This document shows, piece after piece, positions 56,622 to 63,202 of a DNA stretch of 64,000 bases. Within the stretch, counting starts at the first letter, position 1. The number at the start of each line of letters is the position of its first letter. Source of the stretch: DASZQL01 sp964391865 (GTDB lineage Bacteria; Planctomycetota; Phycisphaerae; Phycisphaerales; UBA1924); NCBI GenBank assembly GCA_964391865.1, contig CAYMNQ010000001.1:558001-622000 (forward strand), written 5' to 3'. Made by a program: the position numbers and the translations under genes. The notes under the pieces were generated by a model. The model saw only the letters and a list, made by a program, of their open reading frames with translations. It was not told where the DNA came from and did no database searches.

Positions 56622-58430
56622 ATGCCACCCATCATCCGAAACTTCTCGATCATCGCCCACATCGACCACGGCAAGTCCACCCTCGCCGACCGGCTGCTGC
56701 AGTCCACCCACGCCGTCAGCGAGCGCGAAGCGCGCGAGCAGATCCTCGACTCCATGGACCTCGAGCGCGAACGCGGCATCACCATCAAAGCCTCCGCCGT
56801 CACGGTGAAGCATCACCACAACGGCCAGGAGTACATGCTCAACTTCATCGACACGCCGGGGCACGTCGACTTCTCCTACGAAGTCTCCCGCGCCCTCACC
56901 GCGTGCGAGGGCGCCATCCTCGTCGTCGACTCCACGCAGGGCGTCGAAGCCCAGACCGTCGCCAACGCGTACATGGCCGTCGAGAACAATCTCGAACTCA
57001 TCCCCGTCGTCAACAAGATCGACCTCCCCAGCGCCAACCCCGACGGCGTCGCCATGGAAATCGAACAGGTCCTCGGCCTCAAAGCCGAAGACTGCATCAA
57101 CGTCTCCGCCAAAACCGGCCAGGGCCTCCCCGAACTCCTCGCCGCCATCTGCGACCGCCTCCCCGCGCCGCGCCCGCCCGAGATGACGCAGACCCGCGCC
57201 CTCGTCTTCGACTCCCACTACGACGATTACCGCGGCGTCATCATCTACGTCCGCGTCTTCGACGGCCGCCTCCGCATCGGCGACAAAATCCGAATGATGG
57301 GCATCGGCCGCACGTTCAACGTCACCGAGCTCGGCAAGTACACCCCCAAGCCCATCAAGGTCCAGGAGCTCGGCCCCGGCGAAACCGGCTACCTCATCGC
57401 CAACATCAAAACACTCAAAGACGTCCGCGTCGGCGACACCATCACCATCGACAACGACCCCGCGCCCAAAGCGCTCCCCGGCTACAAAGAGCCGCGCCAG
57501 ATGGTCTTCTGCGACTTCTACCCCACCAGCGGCAGCGAATCCAAAGGCAACGACTTCGAGGAACTCCGCGAAGCCATCGAAAAACTCTCCCTCAACGACG
57601 CCAGCTTCACCTTCAACCCCGTCCACTCCGAGGCCCTCGGCTTCGGCTTCCGCTGCGGCTTCCTCGGCCTCCTGCACATGGACATCATCCAGGAGCGCCT
57701 CGAACGCGAGGGCCACGTCGAGATCATCCAGACCGCCCCCACCGTCACCTACGAGCTCGAGCAGACCGACGGCACCCTCCTCGAAATCACCAACCCCGCC
57801 GAGCTCCCCGACGGCTCCGTCTGGAAGGAACTCCGCGAGCCCATCGTCCGCCTCGACATCATGACGCCCAAGGAGTTCATCGGCGACATCATGGCCCTCT
57901 GCGGCAACCGCCGCGGCGTCTTCAAGAGCCAGCAGCTCGTCAGCGAATCACGCCAGATCCTCGAATACGAAATCCCCCTCGCCGAGATCATCTACGACTT
58001 CTTCGACAAGCTGAAATCCATGACCCGCGGCTACGGCACCATGGACTACCACCTCATGGGCTTCCGCGCCGACCGACTCGCCAAAGTCGACATCCTCGTC
58101 AACGGCGACCCCGTCGAAGCCCTCTCACTCATCTGCCACCGCGACAACGCCGAGTACCGCGGCCGCCAGCTCCTCACCCGCCTCAAAGAAGAAATCCCCC
58201 GCCACCAGTTCGAGATTCCTTTGCAGGCTGCGATCGGTGGAAAAGTGGTGGCCCGCGAGACGATCAAGTCCATGCGCAAGAACGTCACCGCCAAATGCTA
58301 CGGCGGCGACGTCAGCCGAAAGCGAAAGCTCCTCGACAAACAGAAAGAGGGCAAGAAACGGATGAAGGCCATTGGATCAGTCGAGATCCCACAAGAGGCA
58401 TTCATGGCGGTACTCGATCAGGGAGAATGA
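56622..58430 (+). CDS. lepA: Elongation factor 4 (LepA)
   Basis: A 602-residue ribosomal back-translocase GTPase, normal length. It has the G1 motif AHIDHGKST, D-T-P-G-H in IDTPGHVDFSYEV, NKID, and the LepA C-terminal domain with GYGTMDYH and the final AIGSVEIPQEAFMAVLDQGE. Codon choice is strongly C-ending up to about 58215, then changes in patches (58216-58262 and 58365-58430 favour A/T endings). A second, synonymous copy of the last 21 codons lies 40 bp downstream. Confidence 0.96.
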   Translation: MPPIIRNFSIIAHIDHGKSTLADRLLQSTHAVSEREAREQILDSMDLERERGITIKASAVTVKHHHNGQEYMLNFIDTPGHVDFSYEVSRALTACEGAILVVDSTQGVEAQTVANAYMAVENNLELIPVVNKIDLPSANPDGVAMEIEQVLGLKAEDCINVSAKTGQGLPELLAAICDRLPAPRPPEMTQTRALVFDSHYDDYRGVIIYVRVFDGRLRIGDKIRMMGIGRTFNVTELGKYTPKPIKVQELGPGETGYLIANIKTLKDVRVGDTITIDNDPAPKALPGYKEPRQMVFCDFYPTSGSESKGNDFEELREAIEKLSLNDASFTFNPVHSEALGFGFRCGFLGLLHMDIIQERLEREGHVEIIQTAPTVTYELEQTDGTLLEITNPAELPDGSVWKELREPIVRLDIMTPKEFIGDIMALCGNRRGVFKSQQLVSESRQILEYEIPLAEIIYDFFDKLKSMTRGYGTMDYHLMGFRADRLAKVDILVNGDPVEALSLICHRDNAEYRGRQLLTRLKEEIPRHQFEIPLQAAIGGKVVARETIKSMRKNVTAKCYGGDVSRKRKLLDKQKEGKKRMKAIGSVEIPQEAFMAVLDQGE

Positions 58431-58469
58431 ACTGGTCCCTGGTGCCTGGTCCCCGATCCCTCCCGCTCG

Positions 58470-58535
58470 AAGGCGATCGGCAGCGTGGAGATCCCGCAGG
58501 AGGCGTTTATGGCGGTGTTGGATCAGGGGGAGTAG
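58470..58535 (+). pseudogene. Second copy of the lepA 3' end
   Basis: These 22 codons encode K-A-I-G-S-V-E-I-P-Q-E-A-F-M-A-V-L-D-Q-G-E and stop, exactly the residues that end lepA at 58430. Fourteen of 22 codons, including the stop (TAG versus TGA), differ synonymously. The frame is not connected to a start. A CTGGTCCCTGGTGCCTGGTC repeat lies just before it (about 58434-58453). Confidence 0.92.
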
Positions 58536-58552
58536 GCAGACGTGCGCCGAAC

Positions 58553-58622
58553 GGCATGCTTCTGCCCGGAGAAGCAAACCGAGGCTGAAACCAAGACATG
58601 CTTTCCAGAATCGAAGCACGCC
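58553..58622 (+). repeat. Island repeat, degenerate copy A
   Basis: About 70 bp aligned, with a short gap, to copies at 61011-61105 and 62421-62515. Shared parts include TGCTTCTGC, AGAA, CCAAGACATGCTT and GAAGCA. The palindrome seen in the other copies is decayed here. Confidence 0.55.
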
Positions 58623-58670
58623 ATACATCGCTCGCTTCAGTGGGTCGTACGATGGGAAACATCGGATCCG

Positions 58671-58676
58671 TATAAT
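58671..58676 (+). promoter_or_regulatory. possible -10 box TATAAT
   Basis: A perfect TATAAT lies 20 nt before the ATG at 58696. The -35 region at 17-bp spacing (TACGAT) is poor and the implied leader is very short, so this is tentative. Confidence 0.3.
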
Positions 58677-58695
58677 GACAACACAGGAGATCGGC

Positions 58696-59979
58696 ATGAA
58701 GATCATACACATGCTAGTTGTATTGCTCAGTGCTGCTTCGGTCTGCTCAGCCCAGACCGATTGTGTGAAGCTCGCCTATGCGCTCAAGATACAGTACACG
58801 GTTGTGTCCACCCAACATCTACAGCAAGAGTACGAGCGGCTCATGCGTCTGGTACTTAAGCACAATGGGAGTATCGAAAAGGCGAGAAGTCAAGAAGCCG
58901 GCGGACAGGCCAAGCGACTCTTTGACGCCTTCGCAGGCTTCTACAAAAAGTTCGGCAAATCGAAGGAGTACCTCGACATCGAGAAGCGGCTCTCGCAGGA
59001 CGAAAGGGCTACTCTCACGAGGGAGGAATTGCTGTTCGTCACCCAGACTGGGTTCGACGCGGATGCATACAAGCTGCTAAAGCACTGCCTGAGCGCTCCC
59101 ACTGACGTCTCTGGCGTAAGCGTGCATGTGTTTGGCGAAGCCACCGAGAGTGGTGGTGCGATCTGGCCGGTGCTAGAGGTGAGCTATCGCAAGCTGCCAA
59201 CGGAGCCCGAAGGCACCACGGCCAAGCTCGAAGAGATCTTACTCAGTCCTCCTGAAGACTTGGTGTGGCTGGAAAACAAACAACCACGCTTGCCGCTTGT
59301 GCTAAAAGATGGCGACCGTGTTTTTTTTCAGCTGCGCCGTTCATTGACGAATCAGAGGTCGCCGGAGTGCACGGTCAGCTTTGACTTTGCCCAGAGGAAA
59401 TGTCCGACAGTCACAATGGACCGGATCGAGCCGCCACCGCCGCAGGTGCCTCCAGCACCGCCAGCCAAAGAGGAGATCTCATTCCGGATCGACGATCAGG
59501 ATTTCTGGCCGAAATCGAACAGCAACTCAGAGTGTGACTTTGGAGGAAAGGGGCCGTGTTTCGATTGGAGCGCGGCGTTGGTCATCCCAGCCACCGGGCG
59601 GGAAGTACGCTTAAAGGCCCAAGTCCGGATTTGGCAATGCCATCCAGATCGGGGGCGAGTGTCCGCAGGGGACTGCGCAGGAGAGTTCACACTGGGGGGC
59701 CCCGAGGGTGTTGTTGTGTACACAGCGCCAGCGGGCTGGAAGGTCGTGGAGTTGCTGACCGACACAAGAGGGAATGGCAGCTTCGATGTCACTGGGCGGC
59801 GGCGCGATAAGATCGACGAACTTCCCGGGAACGGATGCGTCGAGAAAGTTTTCGCGCTGCTAGACACAAAAGACATGGACTTGCCTTCGATTCCTAGCGA
59901 TAAGAGCTTGAAGGGTCGGGTATTCCAGACGATGAAGTTTCGAGAGACGCGCGCCATCATTCAGCGGGAGGGTCCGTAG
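58696..59979 (+). CDS. Unknown exported protein in the repeat island
   Basis: A 427-residue protein with a signal peptide at about 1-19 (cleavage after SVCSA). A helical, charged region covers about 20-130, followed by a strand-rich part. A proline-rich linker near 240 (PPPPQVPPAPPAKEE) leads to a C-terminal beta domain with CDFGGKGPCFDWSAALVIPA and four cysteines. No family is recognised. Base composition and codon use are less GC-rich than the rest of the window, suggesting acquisition. The start follows AGGAG (58685-58689); an in-frame ATG at 58674 overlaps the possible -10 box. Confidence 0.75.
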   Translation: MKIIHMLVVLLSAASVCSAQTDCVKLAYALKIQYTVVSTQHLQQEYERLMRLVLKHNGSIEKARSQEAGGQAKRLFDAFAGFYKKFGKSKEYLDIEKRLSQDERATLTREELLFVTQTGFDADAYKLLKHCLSAPTDVSGVSVHVFGEATESGGAIWPVLEVSYRKLPTEPEGTTAKLEEILLSPPEDLVWLENKQPRLPLVLKDGDRVFFQLRRSLTNQRSPECTVSFDFAQRKCPTVTMDRIEPPPPQVPPAPPAKEEISFRIDDQDFWPKSNSNSECDFGGKGPCFDWSAALVIPATGREVRLKAQVRIWQCHPDRGRVSAGDCAGEFTLGGPEGVVVYTAPAGWKVVELLTDTRGNGSFDVTGRRRDKIDELPGNGCVEKVFALLDTKDMDLPSIPSDKSLKGRVFQTMKFRETRAIIQREGP

Positions 59980-60069
59980 GACGGCGGGTCGCACGGCTTC
60001 ACCCCCGTGCCACGGGCTTCGGCAGCTTTGGGCCGATGCCCGTCTCCCTTTCGCGTAGCCCGCGCCCCC

Positions 60070-60128
60070 GGCGGGTGGCCCTGACCTCGTGCCACTGACC
60101 TGTTCCCGCAGGTCAGTGTGCCTTGTTG
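60070..60128 (+). repeat. CACTGACCTG palindrome unit, copy 1
   Basis: Stem CACTGACCTG (60093-60102) with CAGGTCAGTG (60109-60118) and loop TTCCCG. The surrounding ~50 bp (GGCGGGTGGCCCTGACCTCG before, TGCCTTGT after) recurs at 62988-63041. Confidence 0.85.
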
Positions 60129-60158
60129 GGCAGGTGGCACCGACCATTCACTGACCCC

Positions 60159-60248
60159 GTGCCACCGACCGCGGCTCGGAGCGGTCGGTGTCTTCGACTC
60201 CGCCGACTCCAAAGAACACCGACCGTCCAGAGCGACGGTCGGTGGCAC
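60159..60248 (+). repeat. REPIN 1 upstream of the RAYT gene
   Basis: Two REP-like palindromes face each other: CACCGACCGC/GCGGTCGGTG (60163-60172, 60181-60190) and CACCGACCGT/ACGGTCGGTG (60217-60226, 60235-60244). The whole unit is bounded by GTGCCACCGACCG (60159) and its complement CGGTCGGTGGCAC (to 60248). It is followed by a 26-bp leader up to the RAYT ATG, also repeated after REPIN 2. Confidence 0.9.
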
Positions 60249-60271
60249 GGCGTTCCGCGTAATCTCCTGCC

Positions 60272-60883
60272 ATGGCGGCCGAGGACGTGCCCATCTGCAA
60301 GCGTCTCAAGCGGCGCGAGAACCCGCGTGATATACGCTTCGTCACCTTCTCCTGCCAGCGCCGACTGCCTCTCCTCAAAAACCCAACGCTCGCCGACCTC
60401 TTTATCCGCTCGCTCGCCGAGGCGAGGGAACGGTGCGGGTTCGAGCTCTTCGCCCACGTCGTGATGCCGGAGCATGTCCACCTGTTGCTCCGGCCGTCGC
60501 GCGAAGGCACGCTCGACCGCGCCCTGCTGTCGCTCAAGCTCTCGGTCGCGCAGCGCGCCATCCGACGCTGGAAGGAACTCAATGCGGCGATCCTGGATCG
60601 CATCGACACCGCCGACGGCCCGCGCTTCTGGCAGAAGGGAGGCGGCTTCGATCGCAACGTCCGCGGCGGCGCGGAGTTCTCAAAGCACGTTCACTACATC
60701 CACCAGAACCCGGTCACCCGCGGGCTTGTTCCCGCGGCCACGGATTGGCCGTGGTCCAGCGTCCATCAGTGGCTGGCGCGTTGGCGCGAGAAACCATGCC
60801 CGCCGGGCGCACCGTGCGACCCACCACCCGACCGAAACGGCGGGTGGTCACGATGGCGCGGCTTCATGGATTGGCCCGAGTAA
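60272..60883 (+). CDS. REP-associated tyrosine transposase (RAYT, IS200-like Y1)
   Basis: A 203-residue single-strand DNA transposase of the TnpA_REP class. The HUH motif HVH (68-70) lies in VVMPEHVHLLLRPS, and the catalytic tyrosine is Tyr142 in KHVHYIHQNPVTRGLV. The WPWSSVHQWL motif typical of the family follows. The gene is full-length and open. It sits exactly between two REPINs that should be its substrates. Leader sequence TAATCTCCT precedes the ATG. RAYTs are domesticated or mobile enzymes that spread REP sequences. Confidence 0.93.
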   Translation: MAAEDVPICKRLKRRENPRDIRFVTFSCQRRLPLLKNPTLADLFIRSLAEARERCGFELFAHVVMPEHVHLLLRPSREGTLDRALLSLKLSVAQRAIRRWKELNAAILDRIDTADGPRFWQKGGGFDRNVRGGAEFSKHVHYIHQNPVTRGLVPAATDWPWSSVHQWLARWREKPCPPGAPCDPPPDRNGGWSRWRGFMDWPE

Positions 60884-60885
60884 CC

Positions 60886-60974
60886 GTGCCACCGACCGCA
60901 GCTCGGAGCGGTCGGTGTCTTCTTCTTCGCACATCCCAGGAACACCGACCGTCCAGAGCGACGGTCGGTGGCAC
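60886..60974 (+). repeat. REPIN 2 downstream of the RAYT gene
   Basis: It begins 2 bp after the RAYT stop and has the same arrangement as REPIN 1, including outer arms GTGCCACCGACCG (60886-60898) and CGGTCGGTGGCAC (60962-60974). The following 26 bp (60975-61000, ending TTTCATG) match the RAYT leader and start codon (60249-60274, ending TGCCATG). The spacer between palindromes differs. Confidence 0.9.
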
Positions 60975-61010
60975 GGCGTTGCGCGTAATCTCCTTTCATG
61001 ACCGGCGGGT

Positions 61011-61105
61011 GGCCTGCTTCTGCTCTGAGAACCATGTTCCGATGCCGATGCCAAGACATGCTTCCCAAAACGGAAGCATGCCGCCCAAGATCGGAACCGA
61101 GCCAC
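61011..61105 (+). repeat. Island repeat copy B (left of the SIR2 gene)
   Basis: A 95-bp direct repeat of 62421-62515 with about 10 differences. It contains palindrome CATGCTTCC (61057-61065) with GGAAGCATG (61072-61080). Confidence 0.88.
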
Positions 61106-61190
61106 GCCCAGAAGACATCGAAGTTTCAAAACAGTTTTCGATAGCACGGCAAACAATGGACTTCAATGCCACCCGCACGTTGCCCATCGT

Positions 61191-62351
61191 CTAGTCTAGC
61201 GACCGCGATCGAATGATCTTACGCGCCGCACGTTCTGCCAAAACCATTACGCGAGTATTTATGTTTCCGCTCTCAAGTTTCATAGCTTCGTCGGGCTTGT
61301 CTTCGAGAATTTTTGAGAACCGAACGTCCTGGAACCTAGCCTGAACGGGCAGGAATATCTCCCTCAACCGCGGAACGTCGAAGAGCCTCCGAGCCTTCTC
61401 CGTGGTTACGGCGTCACTGGGATCTATTACTGCCAACTGCCGAAGCCAAGTATTGTCTGCTACTGCAGCCGCCAAAAAGTACTGCATGTAGCTATCAGAT
61501 TCGGGGAAACTATATCCGATAAACCAAAGTCGGTCTGCTTGAGAGATTGCGTCAAAAGCACCCCGCCACTGTTCTGATACTACGGACATATGCTGTGTTT
61601 TGAGAACAGTCGGCGGAATAAGCAGTCGCTTGTAAGGCCGGGACAGATCGACCTTCTCTTCCGGTCTAAGTTCATACTCGTGGTCAGCTTGCACGCCTCT
61701 TCTTGGAGCGTGGCAAGTCACGCGGTAGTCTACGCGGGCCAGCTTGCCGGCATATGTGAACCAATTCGACGAGCCATGCAGTTTGTATAACTTTAGACCA
61801 TACGTGCAACAAGAGCAGTACAGACTCTCAAGCAATGACACATCTACGTGCTGTGCTAGACCTGGCGTAAGCTTAATGCCAACTTCTCTTGCAAAATCTG
61901 AACGTCCCAACGTCGAGAGCTCGACGTGGATGTCGTAATTAGTTGTGATAATAGTCAAATCAGTTGTACGAGCAAGATTAGTGAGTGCGCGCATGTGATC
62001 AAGTGCTGAAAACGCAATTTTCGGCAACGTGATTTTCCCCATTGATTCAATCACAAGCTCTAGAGCTCGCTTGGGGGTTCTGTGCTTCGTGCATCCCCTA
62101 AACGGTGTGTGCGGACTCGCAGCATCTAGGACGGCAAGGAAGGAGGCGAGTTGCTCGAGGTTTCTAGCGCTGACTCCCAGCAAGGCAGCCTTTTTGTTGC
62201 ATTCGGCCTGAATATGATCAAAGTCGGCTAGCAGGGTGGCGTCCAATATGTCGCGGTCACGCAACGCGTCGGCGAACTCATTCATCAATGGGATACCGAC
62301 TGCAGCAGATGCACCGGCTCCGCAGAATACGACTACCCGTTGCTTTCGCAT
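61191..62351 (-). CDS. SIR2-domain protein (candidate defence NADase)
   Basis: A 386-residue protein with a SIR2-like fold: GAGAS (11-15), the catalytic-type asparagine in TTNYD (136-140), LHGS with His192, and WFIGYSFPESD (276-286) closing the NAD site. The sequence lacks the zinc-binding cysteines of sirtuin deacetylases, though C-C-T-Y (about 181) is present. SIR2 domains of this kind deplete NAD in anti-phage systems; that role is inferred here. It is AT-richer than neighbours and framed by 95-bp direct repeats. ATG 62351 is preferred over GTG 62357. Confidence 0.82.
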   Translation of the reverse strand: MRKQRVVVFCGAGASAAVGIPLMNEFADALRDRDILDATLLADFDHIQAECNKKAALLGVSARNLEQLASFLAVLDAASPHTPFRGCTKHRTPKRALELVIESMGKITLPKIAFSALDHMRALTNLARTTDLTIITTNYDIHVELSTLGRSDFAREVGIKLTPGLAQHVDVSLLESLYCSCCTYGLKLYKLHGSSNWFTYAGKLARVDYRVTCHAPRRGVQADHEYELRPEEKVDLSRPYKRLLIPPTVLKTQHMSVVSEQWRGAFDAISQADRLWFIGYSFPESDSYMQYFLAAAVADNTWLRQLAVIDPSDAVTTEKARRLFDVPRLREIFLPVQARFQDVRFSKILEDKPDEAMKLESGNINTRVMVLAERAARKIIRSRSLD

Positions 62352-62420
62352 GACCACATGCTAACGTGTCGGCGAGTGGCGTGGGCGGGCTGGCACCGAC
62401 CACCCACTCACCCGGTGGGT

Positions 62421-62515
62421 GGCATACTTCTACTTTGAAAAGCACGTTCCGATGCCGATGCCAAGCCATGCTTCCCGAAACGGAAGCATGCCGCCCAAGA
62501 TCGGAACCGAGCCAC
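62421..62515 (+). repeat. Island repeat copy C (right of the SIR2 gene)
   Basis: Direct repeat of 61011-61105. Its palindrome is CATGCTTCC (62467-62475) with GGAAGCATG (62482-62490). Just upstream, at 62391-62420, a GGCACCGACC motif and CACCCGGTGGGTGG hairpin resemble the REP cores. Confidence 0.88.
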
Positions 62516-63202
62516 CCGCCGCACGATCGTACCCGTGCAGTCGAATTCCGAGACCGGCGAAAGACGCGCCGTGGGCTTCGGCCACCGCACGCCGTCCCCC
62601 GAACCCCTCACAAGTCACGATTCGTGCGCGCGCCGCTGACATGTCCCCTCGCCAATCTCGCCAGAAATCAAAAAAATCGGCGAGTCGCCGCAAACCCATG
62701 AAAACAAAGCCTTTACACCCGGGTGTCGGTCCAAGTCGCCGCCCGCAAGTCCGCGTCTGTGCGCGCGCCCGTGACGCAATCCGGGATGGGTAGAGGGCGC
62801 GCTCGCGGCGTCCTCCACCCTCCGGGCCGGGCGCGCACGGCACGAAGGGTGATCATCCGGTCGCCGGCCGAGCCGCGGGCCAATCACCCGCCGCCTCGCG
62901 CCGCCGATCAATGGTGTCTCGTCGCCCGGCGAAAGCCGGGCCACATCTCATCGCCCGCCGGCGGGTTTTCCTTTCGATCAAACAGGCGGGTGGCCCTAAC
63001 CTCGTGCCACTGACCTGTTCCTGCAGGTCAGTGTGCCTTGTCGCCCCTCACCCAGCGGCACTGACCCGAGAAACGGGTCCGAGGCACTTCGACGCTCCGT
63101 TCTTCTCGTTCACTTCCGGGGCGGGGCGGCACTCGGCGCCGAAATCCCGGCGGAGAATTCGCCAACTATGGGACATCGATCCAGGGCGCGGTCATCGCTC
63201 GA
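62516..63202. other. Non-coding stretch at the right end of the repeat island
   Basis: About 690 bp without a convincing gene; small frames on both strands are arginine- and proline-rich shadows. It holds a CCCGCCGGCGGG palindrome followed by TTTTC (62954-62969) and the second CACTGACCTG unit (62988-63041). Confidence 0.5.
62988..63041 (+). repeat. CACTGACCTG palindrome unit, copy 2
   Basis: Stem CACTGACCTG (63008-63017) with CAGGTCAGTG (63024-63033), loop TTCCTG, with the same flanks as copy 1 at 60070-60128. Confidence 0.85.

Noticed and set aside
60159..60974. The two REPINs as terminal inverted repeats of a classical DDE insertion sequence
   Set aside because: They are in direct orientation, each is internally palindromic, and the enzyme is an HUH tyrosine transposase with no target duplication expected.
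61011..62515. The 95-bp repeats as integron attC sites
   Set aside because: They lack the conserved R-box core of attC sites, and no integron integrase is present.
62615..62944. A 109-codon minus-strand frame right of the SIR2 gene
   Set aside because: Arginine- and proline-rich low-complexity product without ribosome site.
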